64,000 nt of DNA, from assembly GCA_022570795.1 (NCBI GenBank), contig JAKUDP010000011.1:124001-188000 (forward strand). The letters are read 5' to 3'. Of the stretch, positions 10,707 through 23,104 are shown one piece after another. The notes beneath the pieces were generated by a model. That model made no database searches. It was not told the DNA's origin and worked only from the letters and a program-made list of their open reading frames with translations. Within the stretch, counting starts at the first letter, position 1. Each line of letters opens with the position of its first letter. The stretch comes from Sphaerulina vaccinii (lineage: Eukaryota > Ascomycota > Dothideomycetes > Mycosphaerellales > Mycosphaerellaceae). The translations under genes and the position numbers were made by a program.

Positions 10707-12315
10707 TTACGTATAAGCCCTCTTACTCTTCCTCGCAAACTTGTCCCGCAACAAATGCATCGAAACCACTCCGACGATAGCAAGTCCACTGAACATGACT
10801 AAAATCTGGTATCCATAATCATACTTCGGCGCATCATAAGTCGGGAAAGCGGCAAGAGGAAGCCAAGCGTTCCAAGTATACGATGCAACATTGCCACATG
10901 CAACTAGCATTTGTCTCAAGATGGGATCGCTGGCTGCGAGGTGGTTGCCCCAGGACTACAAGATTACCAAATTAGCCACGAGTAGCGTGAAGTGGGTAGT
11001 AGGAGGACTTACGATAACAATCGGCTGTGCAGCCAGCCCGGTATAACTCAGATAGTACGCGAACAGCAGACTGCCTTTCGGAAGAGAGTGGCCTGAGTAC
11101 CACGCGGCGAGCATAGCATTGCTCGTTATAACGATTCCTTGAACGATCACGACAAGCATCGCGTTCAAGCCCGTCTGATCGGCCAAGATGCCGAAGAATA
11201 GAGCAGCGACTACATTAAGTGCATCGCCTCCAGTTGGTAGGATATTGATGTTCACTACACTCCAGCCATCCCACTTGAGGTAGAGGTTGAAGTATTTGAG
11301 TCCAGAAACGGCTTGTCCGACCATATTGTATGCCAGGATGAACAACCATAATCTCCAGTTCGTGAAAACTCCCCATAGAGCTTTGAGAGTCAATTTCGGC
11401 GTAGCAGGTCGTCCGAGTTTCTCAACGCGTTCGAGCGTATACTCTTTATCCGCTGCAGTCCAGTAAAATGCTCTCGTGTTGTGTGGCAGGTCTGGGATAG
11501 CGAAGTATCCCCAAAGGCCAACTGGGATGCCGATGATACCATCGAAGACGAACATCCTACAAACAGAAGTGCATAAGTCAGCAGTTGTCTCAGAAGGTCG
11601 ACTTATAAATATCAGTTTCGTACCACTGCCAGCCTCGAAGTCCTAGATGTCCATTCATGCCTTTGTACAGAGCAGCCTGCAGATACCCAGAGAACATGTT
11701 GCCGATCGCCGAAGACTGTTCGAACAAAGCAGCTCGCTTGGCAAGTTGGTTGACTCCATACCAACCTCCGAGCAGCGCCGCGAATCCCGGGAAGCAACAA
11801 GCCTCTGCAAAGCCAACCAAGAAGCGCAAAGCGTAAAGCGTTTCGACATTCTTAGCAAAGCCCATGCCGATCACGAGGATGCTCCAGAAGATCTCGCAGC
11901 TTGGGATCCAGATACTCGGTCGTATGTGTTCGAGCTGAATCAATTAGCTTGGTATCGTTCCCAACAGTATGCCAATGTTGAACCATGTGTTTAGCCAGTT
12001 TCGCTCGTTGCCGTAGAGCTCAAGATCTTCTTGCATTCCAGAGACAAATGCGTTGGAGATATTTGTTTGGTCCAATTGCTTGATGAAGTAGGCTAAGCAC
12101 ATGTACGATAGGAGGAACGTGTCCAGCTTCCGAACATAGCGACGTTCTTGGGGTGTGCCATCGAAGGAGTCCCAGAGAACGCCGACGATTTGTCGCCAGC
12201 GGGAGGTCTTGTGCTCGGCATGTTCGAGGTCTGTGGTAGGTGACTGAGCTGTTCGCTCTTCGGATGCTGTGTCGATGTCTATGGCGACCTGAGAGGTCTT
12301 CTCGTTGACGCCCAT
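10707..12315 (-). pseudogene. MFS transporter (anion:cation symporter, pantothenate-type) with an in-frame stop
   Basis: Three exons (11624-12315, 11013-11556, 10707-10955) would encode a 494-residue, 12-helix carrier. Introns of 67 and 57 bp keep phase. The start of the membrane domain (KLDTFLLSYMCLAYF then QLDQTNISNAFVSGM) matches Liz1/Fen2-type plasma-membrane pantothenate transporters and their allantoate-permease relatives. Codon 124 (11944-11946) is TAA in the stretch LLGTIPS-stop-LIQLEHIRPSIW. The frame is otherwise open on both sides and relatives have Gln there, so this is probably CAA changed to TAA. No intron that removes it is visible. The gene looks recently inactivated, since everything downstream is well preserved. 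Confidence 0.75.
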
Positions 12316-12701
12316 AGCTGTTAGGTGGGTCGCGCTGTTTGTGCGACTGGTCAGTGATCGAACTGCACCTACTTAAGTAGGAAATGCAGTAATGCGATGA
12401 ACGCGATAGGCGAGTACATCCATAGGGTAGGGGGTCTTGTATGTGGATACGGACATGCATATTTCGCTTGGCTGTCGTCTGCCATTGGATTATTGTGAAA
12501 ATTTGCCGTCGCCGGTGTCAGTAGCCGTTCACTTAGCACATGGACATTGATGGTCACTAGGCAGTCGGCTCCACGTCTGTTCAAGGTCGGATCTAAGGAC
12601 TTCATGTCAACTTCTGTACGAATGCCGAGTTGACATTGATGGTAATGCTGTTGTCATGTTGAGCTGGCGGAGGCTGCCTGCAATTGCTCATACACCCGAG
12701 T
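12316..12701. other. Intergenic, nothing recognised
   Basis: 386 bp upstream of the MFS gene and downstream of the proline iminopeptidase. Only short frames are present. Confidence 0.4.
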
Positions 12702-13864
12702 CTAGATGAGCTCAAGCTGAGCATACTCGTCACAGATCTCAACTAGTTTCGTGAAGTTGCCGGGCTCCTGATATATCGTAAGCAACGTTCAGGTTCGGTT
12801 GTGGGTGCGTTCAGCATGTGTCTCACCATCGCACTGTGACCAGAGAGTGGAACGATATACAGCTTAGAACCGGGCAATAGCTTATGTAAGTCCCAAGCTG
12901 TACGTGGAGGACAGACAAAGTCAAGGCGGCCTTGAACAATGCTGCCTAGATGAATGTCAGTGGTGCAATCGGAACACAGCTGCAAAACTCACATGGAATG
13001 TGCTTGATCTTCTCGATGTTCTCTGCTCGAAGCAACTCTCCCGGCTCAAGGAAGCAACCGTTCTTGAAGTAATGCAGTTCGAGCAGACCATGTGCAAGCG
13101 AGAAATTGTCATCCTCAAGTTTCTCGAGGTCTTTCGGGTCTGGGTGCACTTTGCTGAGTTTCATCTCATAGGCATTGTATACCTTGCCAGCCGCGCGACG
13201 AACGTCTGCATCTGGAGAGCTCAACAGCTTCATGTACCCTGCGAAAGGGTCACTGCGATCCTCCTCTGGCAGATATGAGGTGTACCTAGGATGATCAGTC
13301 AATTCTTAGCAAATGTCTCTTCTAGGTCTGCCGTCTGATCTCTCAGCGTGGTTAGAGGTGCGAGTGACATGCTTACTTGTCGTACTCCTCTGGAAACAAC
13401 ATTGCCGCACCAGTCGGGCCATTGACAAAGTCAGTCTCCTCTTTCCGGCCGCAGAAGATGCCACGAAGAACTAGAGAGCCGACAGCACTAGGGTGAGTTT
13501 GTGCATAGGCAAGAGCAAGGGTACTGCCCCAGCTACCGCCAAAGACCATGTGCCACTTGGCAATATCGAGATGCTCTCGCAAAGTCTCAACATCAGCTAC
13601 GAGATGCTGTGTCGTGTTCTCGCGCGTTTCTGCGACTGGTCTCGACTTGCCAGCACCTCGCTGATCAAGCAGGACCACGCGGTAGATGGCTGGGTCGAAG
13701 AACTTGGTGCTCTCAAGTGAAGTATGACCTCCAGGACCACCGTGTAGGAAGATCACGGGCTTTCCATCCTTCCTGCCATATTGCTCGTAGTACAGCCTGT
13801 GGAGGTCACCAACTGGCAGAATCCCGCTGTCGTATGCTGCTTCGTGAGAGTGGCCAGTAGCCAT
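12702..13864 (-). CDS. Proline iminopeptidase (peptidase family S33)
   Basis: Four exons (13377-13864, 12993-13285, 12827-12945, 12702-12767) with introns of 91, 47 and 59 bp give 321 residues, the normal size. The alpha/beta-hydrolase features are complete: oxyanion motif HGGPGG near residue 41, nucleophile Ser111 in GGSWGS, acid Asp269 in VQGRLDFVCPP, and His297 in PLSGHS. The enzyme releases N-terminal proline from peptides, normally in the cytosol. The last small exon (EPGNFTKLVEIC..., ending at TAG 12702) was placed from phase and family length. The gene is intact. It is divergent from the short-chain dehydrogenase across 541 bp. Confidence 0.92.
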
Positions 13865-14405
13865 CCTGAGCTTGCTGATACTTTTGGGAGTGTCTAAGAG
13901 CGGCTATTCGAGGCCCATACAGCTCCTGCAGAGCTTCTTTGAATGTCCGGGAATGTAGAACACTGCCACTCGATGGAAATGTTGTCGTCGAGAGCAGGAA
14001 GACGCGTCGAGGTTCGTGAGAAGACGTCCTCCGCGATCGCTCTGAGTCGCCAAGCCCTTTCTCATTTTGCCTGCCGTCGCGACTCCCTTCCCTTCTTCAG
14101 CCAGACAACAACAACATCAGCATCGCATTGTGTCATTTGGGTCTGTCAAGGCTGAAGACTGAGATCAGTGTATGGTCTCAGCATAGGTAAGCCTGCTTAC
14201 CAACGCCAATGGCTGGACCTTAAGCACTATCGGCCGAGAAGGCTCTCGAAGGATTCGTGCCTGGTGAGGTGGCTGCAGCCATACCATCGGAGTTAGGCAT
14301 CAAATCAGATACTGCTTTGCAACCACTATCGCAGAGAAGGAGGTCGCGGCCTCCAGCTGCCTTGCTTGGATGACAATAGCCCACCTTCATCGCCGCACAG
14401 CAGCC
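13865..14405. promoter_or_regulatory. Divergent promoter region between iminopeptidase and SDR genes
   Basis: 541 bp between the two start codons, which face away from each other. No specific binding site could be identified by eye; short frames here are not convincing. Confidence 0.4.
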
Positions 14406-15262
14406 ATGTCGACATTCGCCATCACAGGAACTTCTCGCGGCATTGGTCTCGAGCTGGTCAAGCAGCTTGCGTCTCTACCTGCAACTCAGGTCTCCAAGAT
14501 CTTTGCCATCACACGTGGACCTAGCGAAGCCCTTCAAGCAGTCATCGATTCCTCGAGCGATCGTGTCGTCAATATTACCATCACGGATCTGAGCAGCGAG
14601 CACAGTGTGCAGCAAGGAGTGGAAGATATCCAGAAGCACACTACAAGGCTCGATGTTTTGATCAACAATGCTGGCATCATCGACTACAATCCAGGCGGTA
14701 TGCGCTCCGTCAAGGCAGCGGACTTGCAGAATGTGCTTAATGTGGATCTCGTGAGCGTGCAAGTGATCACTTCAGCCTGCCTGCCACTTTTGGAGAAAGG
14801 CAAGGACAAGAAAGTCATCAACATGTGAGTACTCCACACGCTCTAACGGCAGCTCAAGCTAACATGAAGTAGCTCTACAACGATGGGCTCGATTGCTTAT
14901 GCCGAACGCTACGCGAAGCACGCTCCTACACACTCCTACAAGATTGCCAAGGCAGGTCTGAATATGCTCACAGCTTTATATGCTGAAGATCACGAGGACT
15001 TCACATTCCTTGCAGTATCTCCAGGTGTAAGCTCATGCACAATATCGAGTGCCTCACATGCTGACATGCTCGACAGTGGCTCAAGACAGATCTTGGTAGT
15101 CAGCATGCAGATCTTCCTGTCGATGTTGGCGTGGCCAGCGTTGTGGACATCATCATGAAAGCTGATAAGTCTCAAAATTGCAAGTTCTTGAACATTCGTG
15201 TTCCAGGCTGGGAAGACGATACGAAGACGAATTTTTACGATGGCAAAGAGGTACCTTGGTAG
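14406..15262 (+). CDS. Short-chain dehydrogenase/reductase, C-factor-like
   Basis: Three exons (14406-14824, 14873-15026, 15077-15262) with introns of 48 and 50 bp give 252 residues. Rossmann-fold landmarks: TGTSRGIG at residues 7-14 for cofactor binding, NNAG at 87-90, and the catalytic Ser141, Tyr162, Lys166 (STTMGS then SYKIAK). After the second splice PGWLKTDLG follows, the classical-SDR substrate-loop start. The start at 14406 (context GCAGCCATG) is preferred over an upstream in-frame ATG at 14370. Oxidises or reduces a small alcohol or ketone with NAD(P); the substrate is unknown. Confidence 0.88.
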
Positions 15263-15462
15263 TGGCAGTAAGAATAGGCACTGGCCTGTCAGTACTGTCA
15301 GCCTTGCAAGGAACATGTCTTGTTCCTGATTGGTGTTCAAGGAAGGTTTGAACTCAGTTGACTTCTTTGGTACCAGGATACGTGGAGTGCACGTCTTTTC
15401 TCTCGAACTTCAGCTTTTAAGGCTTTCTTTATTCTTACCACAACACCATCATCACCATAGTC

Positions 15463-16674
15463 ATGCACATCTTCACAAGACTAGCAGTTCTGCTCACAAC
15501 CCTCCTGCCATCCGTCGTCCTCGCAGACGCTGATGACAAAGCAGTAGGCCATCACATCATCTGGTCATACCCTGGCCCCACGATCCCACAATCACTTCTC
15601 GATGCGACCGCAGCTGGCAAGGTCGGAGGTGTGATCTTCTACAGCGAGAACATCGACAACGCCCAGGACCTACCCGGCCAGATTCGTAACTTGCAAGAGA
15701 AATACAAGCAGTCTGCAGACTACCCTGGCTTCCCTCTCCTCCTCGTAAGTGATCAAGAGGGCGGCATAGTCAACCGTCTACCCGGTGGTCCAACACAGTC
15801 CGCAAAAGCTATAGGCAACTCTCAAGATGTTGTTATGGCAGCCCGAGCCGCAGGCACCACAGTCGCAGACGTCTTCTCCCATTTTGGCATCAACGGCGAT
15901 CTAGCTCCAGTCCTCGACGTTCATCGTGCCGAAGGCGATTTCACAGATCGTGAACAACGTAGTTTCAGCTCCGACCCAGCGCGAGTAGCCCAAGCAGCTG
16001 TTCCTTGGATTCAAGCTCTACAAGAAAAAGGCTATCCAGCTACAGTCAAGCACTTTCCGGGCTTGGGTCCTGCTCCTACAGATGCGAATACTGATCTCAA
16101 ACCCGTAACGATTGATACTGGAGCCGATGAATTGAGGAATGTTGATATGGCGCCGTACACTGCTGCGATCAACGATGCGGGAGTGAAAATGGTTATGACA
16201 AGTTGGGCTATCTATCCGAATCTTGATGCTGGAAGACCTGCTGGCTTGAGTCGGAAGATTGTGCAAGAGGAATTACGGCAAAGACTTGGCTTTCAGGGAG
16301 TCACGATTACTGATGCATTAGAGGCCGGGAGTCTCAAGTCTTTTGGGAGTACTGGCGAATTGGCTGTTATGGCTGCTCAAGCGGGTATGGATATCTTGCT
16401 AGCCTCTGTGAGACAGGTGCAGCAAGGTGAAGATGCTCACGCAGGTGTTGTTGCAGCTTTGAGGAATGGAGGTATTGATCGTGCTGAGTTTGATGCTGCC
16501 ACGGAGAGAATTGTGGCAATGAGGAGAGCCTTGCCGCCGGTGTAAGTAGCACTCGGTGTTGCTATACGTCGCTGACTTGTTTGGAAAAGCAGCGTTGGAC
16601 ATGAAGATGTTATCAAGGACTGGGTAGAAGCCATCATGTGTTGTCGGCTGAGCGAACGCACTGCTGTAGTGTGA
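15463..16674 (+). CDS. Secreted glycoside hydrolase family 3 protein, NagZ-like
   Basis: The first exon encodes a signal peptide (about residues 1-20, ending VVLA) and a one-domain GH3 barrel of ~340 residues. Motifs: SDQEGG at 96-101, KHFPGLG with Lys196-His197, and ITDALEAGS with the expected nucleophile Asp284. The short one-domain form resembles beta-N-acetylhexosaminidases (NagZ) more than two-domain beta-glucosidases. The second His of the bacterial KHFPGHG motif is Leu here. The 3' end is ambiguous: a TAA closes the frame at 16545, but it lies inside a good intron (GTAAGT at 16542, CGCTGAC branch, CAG at 16590-16592) that would add ~27 residues ending at 16674. Probably acts on cell-wall amino sugars outside the cell. 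Confidence 0.85.
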
Positions 16675-17115
16675 AGATTATGGAAAGCGCAGAAGCTTTA
16701 AGCTATTACTTATGGCGTCTGGGGAAACTCGCCGATAGCGCCATAATCACAGGCTAGCAAGCCTAGCTCCAGGAACTCCAACGCCACATCTTACCTTTTT
16801 TCATATACAGCTCTAGCAGATCTCCCAACAGCTTGGATTCGCCTAGCTGCATCAAAAAGTTGCCGTCGCAAGCAGCACGCAAAAGCGTTGATCATTTCTT
16901 CAATTGACTACTGCGAGAATACCAAAGAACGGGTCGGACAAGTTAAGCATACTTTATAGGACCGTGCACTAGAAGAGCAAAAACCACGCCGCGTGAATCC
17001 TTCACAATGCGGAGAAACCAACACAACGGCCTGAGCTAATGGCGTTACTTGATCACCTCACGTCCTCCGCCTCGGACAGAGTCAGGTCCTTCTGTTATGT
17101 CTTCTTCTCACCAAG
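16675..17115. other. Intergenic, promoter of the CFEM receptor gene expected
   Basis: 441 bp with no ORF of note. The last ~100 bp before 17116 are pyrimidine-rich, as in many fungal leaders. Confidence 0.4.
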
Positions 17116-18687
17116 ATGCGAGTCGTGTATCAGTTACTACTGGCCCTTCTCACTTCCTCGCAACATGCCTGGACACATTCCCTATTAGAAGCTTGCAGTA
17201 GAGTGCTTAACACAACAGCAGCCCTCGCACTGCCACAATGCGTCACAGCATGTGCGACTCGCATACTTCCCGAACTACACTGCGATCTCCTCGATCCGAA
17301 CACAAATCTCCCATCAGACTGCTATTGCGCATCTAGCGGACCTGTCGCAAATGGCTTATCAGCTTGTGTACTATCAGAATGCCCACATCTGTCTCAAGCA
17401 CTCGAAGGCTTGAAGTTCCAGGCTGTCAGCTGCGATTATCCACGAAACAGGAATACTGGACCGGCTTTCTTGGGTATTACGCTCGCACTGTTCAGTACTG
17501 CGACACTGTTTCTGGTTGCGAGGTTCTTGTCGAGGTGGCCGAGATTGCAGGGTGCTGGGTTGAGTTGGGATGATGGTAAGATACTCGCGAATGGAATGGT
17601 CTTGCATGTGAAGCTCACTGAGTGGCATATAGGCATCGTACTGGCATGTTACCTTCCAGTGGTCGGCATAACAGTCGTTACGAGCAAGATGGTCGAGTTT
17701 GGAGGTGGTCAGGATTCCTGGATGTTGCCTATTGAAGATATCTTGTCATATGCCAGAGTAAGCATAGCGTGCATATGTTTTGTATTGTCAATACTGACTC
17801 GCACGACAGTGGTTCTACGCCGCCCAACCACTCTACATCATTGCAGCCTTCTGCACGAAACTCTCCTTGGTGTTCCTTTACCTTCGTATCTGGCCCAGCG
17901 AACCAGGCTATCGCTCGAAGTTCCGAACCATATGCTGGACTGTTGCTGCAGCACTGGTGTCAACTGCCCTGGCATCTGTGTTCTCGATGGTGTTCGCGTG
18001 TCATCCGATCTCCAATGCGTGGAAGTATGCCAACACTGCGAACGGTACTTGCACGAACCGGGTACTTGCAGCATATGCATATGGTGGCTTGAATGTAATG
18101 TTCGACATCATTGTTATTGTACTGCCTATACCGGCTCTGCTGAAGCTTGACGTTTCTGCTGGGAGGAAAGTAGGGTATGTACTTGTAAACATGCGGTCGA
18201 AGGGCTTGTGACTGACTGCGGACAGCATCTGCTCATGTTTCCTCGTTGGATTCGTTGCCACAGCTTGTAGTATTGTGCGTCTCACGCAGCTGAACGGCCT
18301 CTACACGGCCAGAAACATCACTTGGGACTTCACATCCGCTGGACTGTGGAGCTTGGTAAGCGAATGCCCAGTATCAACATGTCCACCTACTGACTCGCTC
18401 TCCAGATCGAAGTCTACTGCAGCATGATCTGCTGCTGCATGCCCTCCATGGCTGGTCTGATACAACGCTGCTGGCGCCGTGGTCCATGGACAATGTACTC
18501 CGAAGGCAGTCGAAGACTTCCATCATTTGAGATGGTCCAGAGAGAAGGTCGTGACCACTTAGAGGTCACAGACATATATGGCGATGTTGCTTCGCCAACG
18601 AGGCCGAGAGGTGACAGTGTGTGGACAGCGGAGTCGAAAGACGGGCTGATAACGTATATGCCGACTGCAGCACTGCCGCCGGAATGA
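17116..18687 (+). CDS. CFEM-domain, Pth11-type GPCR-like membrane protein
   Basis: Five exons (17116-17575, 17633-17757, 17810-18174, 18226-18355, 18406-18687) give 453 residues. Order of parts: signal peptide (~1-20), extracellular Cys-rich CFEM-like domain (residues ~25-110 with LPQCVTAC, SDCYC and SACVLSEC), then seven hydrophobic segments including GPAFLGITLALFSTATL and VMFDIIVIVLPIPALLKL, then a ~75-residue cytoplasmic tail. This is the architecture of Pth11-like receptors, which in plant pathogens sense surface cues. The first intron (57 bp) contains no stop, so unspliced reading would add 19 residues. All junctions keep phase. The ligand is unknown. Confidence 0.85.
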
Positions 18688-21210
18688 CGCTCATGAACTG
18701 ACGAGTCCATGATCCCATTGATTCCATTCTTTTCCATGTCACCGTGCCCTCCTCCGTGATGTATTCTGGTATGCCTCTGTGATCTGCTTGGTCACGGGGC
18801 TGCTCATTGACGGAACACTTTCGCGAGGAAGGACGACATGGAGGCAAACTTTTTTCGGAGACCATGCTGTCGTGTTTCGATGCGTTGACGTTGCGCCTTC
18901 GGTGGCAGGGTGGATCGAAGTGGGCAGAGAAGGTGATGGTGAGCCAAAAGGATGACAGCTCAGTTGTGCGCTGATAGGTGGCGGCCCAAGGTAGTTCGTG
19001 TCTGGAGCCATGGTGGGTACATGGAATCGGAGCGATTGTGGTGGCGCGGGACCACACTGCTGGCCAAGCGAGGAATACCAAATCACAGAACAGATCAATG
19101 CCCTCAGCTCCCATGCCATTGCCGTCTTCTTGTACCCGCCTTGACTTTCGCAGGTGAGGCACCTGAAATGCTTCTGTACCTCCATGCTGGGCATTTGCCA
19201 CCCGTCTTTCCTCCCTAGAGGTAATAGTAAGATCTATGTGCAGTGCTCGCTGTCTGTACTCGCCTATGGGCTGTAGACAATCGACATTCCCTCAAGGTGG
19301 CAGTTGCTCGCTCGTGTCATGCTGGGAGGTTCTCTCGGAAGGCCCGAGGGCAAGCTGGTTCGCGCTGGCTGTCTCGGTGGTATCATCGGGGCGTTTTTTG
19401 CAGGAGGACATGGCGTCTGTGAGTCTGGGATGCCGAGAGGTAGGTAAGCTCCGCTGTCCATGCTGTGATGATCAGCTCGCCTGTAAGTAGAGCCGCCGTA
19501 GGTAGTGAGCAGTCCCAGGAGTGCCATCGCGTATACTGAGTCAAGTAGATGTGCGCGTGCATTACACCTACCGGTAATCTCGTGCATTGTGACCTACCGC
19601 TGATTGAGTGACCGCCGCTGCTGCGTGAAGAGTCTGACTGAGGCTCAATGGCTGCTGGCGGACTCTCATTGATGAGCCACGAAGTATCGAGACGCCTCAA
19701 AGACCTACCTCGAGTGCTCGCCGCGCGCTGTCGTGACTGTGATGGCCTCAGTGGCCTTGCTTGAGCAGAGCGGTCTGCCGTCACAGCAGTCTGGAGCAGC
19801 CGCTGGTGAGCCTGCCACCACCACAACCTCGTTCTCGTCATCTGCAAGCGCTGTCAGACTGCTGGGTCAGTATCTGGGGTCTCTGGCCTTGCTCGCAAGG
19901 TGCTCATCTCGCTGGCGCCACCCTCGCCGCCGTCGCGAGCCTCTGCGCTGCGAAACGAGCTCTCCAGCACTCACTGGCCTATCTCCCTCCTCAGGCCCTT
20001 CTCTGACTTCTCAAGCCCTGACGTGCCTGATTCCAGGCACTTCAGGCCTAATCTGCCTGACTCAAGCAAAGCACCATGCCACAAACGGACGTCCCAGCGA
20101 TATTTTGGCGCTAAGACAGCGCACTTCTATAAATCTCTCAGCATCTTGCCCACAACTCTCTTCTTTCTTCTTCAGAGTAGTCGTGGCTCGAGATGTTGTT
20201 CTGTGCTAATTGAAGCAAGTCTTGCCCCATCCATCACCTCCCTTCGTTCATCCATCAATGGCTAACAGCATCTCAGGCACAAACACAGCGAGCGGCGACG
20301 CTTGTGGTGTGACCAGACCCCAGCGAGAATAACCTCTGCCTTCGGGTGAGGCATTCTGATGTGGTAGTCTTTTGACGCAAACATATTCTTTGGAACCTTC
20401 ACGATGCTGCCAGTATTGCACTACCGCTGTGCAGCGTCCACTTTTTCATCATGCTCATTGCCTTTTGGCAGTGGCTTGGAGAAGAAGCTCCTCCATTCCC
20501 TTGGCTCTGCAAGCTCAATTCTGCCTCGTCGCGTCGTTATCGTCGATTTTGCCGTCGTGTGTTCGCCTCAGGCTTCGCGCGGGATCATCCTCATCTTGGC
20601 TCGTTTCCTTTTATAAAGACCCTTCGCTCTTCATCCTTCCTCCAACTTCCTTTCCTTCATAAACATTGCACCTGCGACGACTTTGCCAGGTCTCGCACGG
20701 GGTTTTGTGTGCAAGACGCCACCACTGGACAACATCCTTCTCTCATTGAAGCCGATGATACCAGTGGTCATTGGCAAGAACAATCGTATGCCTCTCTCTC
20801 CGGTAGTCAAAGCCTCACTGCGCCCTTCCATGGTGTAGAGCAGAACTATTGAGAAGCAAACAGGAGGGTCCGGCTTTTCCATCAACGGCGCTTTCATCAG
20901 TAGCCTGTTCACTTTTCATCAATGCCGTTGCTCAAGCAGCGCCTTGGAGAAGAGTCTCTGCTTCCTCATCGTCGTCGCTGTCGCTGTATATCGCTGTTTG
21001 CCGTGGTGTTTGTGTCGCCCGCTGAATTCTCACGTTTTATCTCACATTGCGACGAGGACTCAAGCGACAGCAACATCCCTCACTTCACAAAGCATTGACT
21101 TAGCAATACCAGAGGCACCATAGTCATCACCGCTCCGCCTTATCGCCGCCACCGCGCTCACGCACCGTCTGCCGTCCTGCCACCCCATCGTCCACCAAGA
21201 AGCAGAGGAG
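18688..21210. other. Gene-poor stretch; possible weak spliced gene on the minus strand
   Basis: 2.5 kb without a confident gene. On the minus strand, a frame rich in small residues and ending in TAG at 19264 (HSMDSGAYLPLGIPDSQT then NCHLEGMSIVYSP) is preceded by CTTACAG, an intron-end signal, and by several GTAGGT donors near 19580-19700. This could be the last exon of a small gene, but I cannot build an upstream part. From ~20100 the plus strand becomes C/T-rich and resembles the leader of the small gene at 21211. Confidence 0.3.
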
Positions 21211-21486
21211 ATGGCCGACGACATCGAGCTCTCCACGCGCACCACCGACCACCAAGGCAACAAGAGCACCACCAGCAAAGACGCGAGTAACGATGAATCA
21301 CCAGAGATAGCCAGAGAAGACTCTACTCGCCTCTGGGCTGAGGCAAATCTCCACCTGGTCGAGCCACCTCCGGCAACAAGACATCAGATCCGCCGCGAGC
21401 AGAGGCTCAATCGCATGAGAGAAGGATTGGGAAGCCCTGCCACACGATACGAGGAGAAGAAGCCGAGTGCTCGAGAGATACTGTGA
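21211..21486 (+). CDS. Small hydrophilic hypothetical protein
   Basis: A 91-codon frame that begins in good context (GAGGAGATGGCC) after a long CA/CT-rich leader typical of fungal genes. The protein is hydrophilic, Ser/Thr/Glu/Arg-rich, with no signal peptide, membrane helix or known domain; the second half is basic (ATRHQIRREQRLNRMREG). Unrecognised. It could be a real small gene or the first exon of something longer, though no donor site is convincing before the TGA. Confidence 0.4.
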   Translation: MADDIELSTRTTDHQGNKSTTSKDASNDESPEIAREDSTRLWAEANLHLVEPPPATRHQIRREQRLNRMREGLGSPATRYEEKKPSAREIL

Positions 21487-23104
21487 CCGGCCTGCTGCGT
21501 TGTGCAGTGAGAATACACGGGTGGCGGGAATGCTTCTGTGTAGGATGAGGAACCATGGCAGTGTAGGTACGACTATTGCAGCGACACGAATTGAATGAGA
21601 GACTGGAGAGACCTCTTGTAACACCTCTTCGAGTCTGCATCATTGAGTGGCGCGAGCGTCTCATCCGACAGTACACACCCGAGGTAGATGAGCAGAGTAT
21701 GATAACAGGAAAGGCGCAATCCCTGCGGAGTCAAGGCTACAGATTGTACAGCCTGGCTACTGGAGCATCCGAATATCAGTTGTGGAAATAAGACCTTCCT
21801 TCCCTCTGGAAGAAGCTTGGGATCACTGAAATGTCCTTGACGAGCCCAGACGATACCTCAGAACAGCTCCCCAACGCTGCTCGGAGAAGGTTTGGCTGAC
21901 ATGGCCATGATTCGAAGAACAAGGCGATCGTGGGAGTACTGAGCCTGACTAGGAAAGGTTCTCGCATCATCCGTTGCAGAGCCAGGAGATCCTATCGTAC
22001 ACACCCGCTTGATCCTCGATCATCAATCACCCAATGGACGAATCGATATCGAGCTCAGAAGCAGATATGAAGAAGAGGTCGATGTCTGGTGGACTGGGCT
22101 TCATGGGCTTTGCTCTGGAGACATGTTGCAGCTGTAGCAACGATGATTGACTCGAGTCTCGCGCTGTCAGTGTCAAGAGTGAGGAAACTGAGACCACCTG
22201 CGATCAGACGCCTAGAAATGTTTCTGCAGAGCCACGTGGGCAACTTCGTCACTGCCGATCGTGAGTCTGTGAGCCAGCTCGCGTGTCGACATGCGAGTGT
22301 TGCTGGAAGTCGATCCGAATAATACCGCTGGCGAGCCTGATAGCCTGGAGCGCTTATTGCTGGGACGGGACGATGACAGCCATGCACACATCGGGAGTGC
22401 TGTCGTCTGAACGAAGCCTTGCAAAGTCGGAGAAAGTAGGCTTGACGATGCGTACAAGGTACAGCCAAGCTCAAAGACGGAAACCTTTCTCAGCTGATGG
22501 GTGCGGAGGCAGCGCCAGTACAGCTTCTTCATATGTCAAGCTATACCCGAGTCCTTGTGAGCAATGGCAAGCAGTATGAAGCGGTTTCGTCAAACAGAGT
22601 CTTGCGATGCCCCAACTGGTGGAGTCTGGACATGAGTGACGAAGTGGTTGGAGATGGAGAAAGCTTTTGACCTGCTATGGTGCTTGCATATTGCGTGATC
22701 TCGGCTACGATGACAGTCGTGGGTACTGTTTTGGCTTGAGTACCGGATATCTTCTTCCAGTCGGTTTCGGACCTATTGATCTGAGCACCAGCTGAGTCTT
22801 GAATGGAGAGCGACTTGCTGGGGATGACTCGGTGGTCGCAGCAGATCTCGGAAGCCGAATCGCGCTTGCTGCTCCAGCTCTTACCAGCGCAGACTTCGTG
22901 GTGCTCAAGTCCTGCCGGCAATACTCGCCACAGCGTATCTCGGTTCCCGTCCTGACAGCAACTCGACTATGCGCCATGCGATGACTGATATGCTCGTTCT
23001 ACTATGGCATTCAATTGGCTCTGCCTGTTACTTGCAAAGCTCTGAAGCTGTCCTGGGCACTGCTCCTTGCGCCTGCTCTTTGATGGACGTTGACCGGCCC
23101 ACCT
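21487..23104. other. Intergenic, nothing recognised
   Basis: 1.6 kb with only overlapping short frames on both strands (longest 139 codons at 22055-22474, minus) and no recognisable motif, repeat or RNA gene. Confidence 0.4.

Noticed and set aside
18566..19201. Two overlapping minus-strand frames of 211 and 151 codons
   Set aside because: They overlap the end of the CFEM receptor or each other, have no motif, and no splice signals that extend them.
22055..22532. Overlapping minus-strand frames of 139 and 106 codons
   Set aside because: No start context, motif or splice signals; both strands show equal-quality frames.
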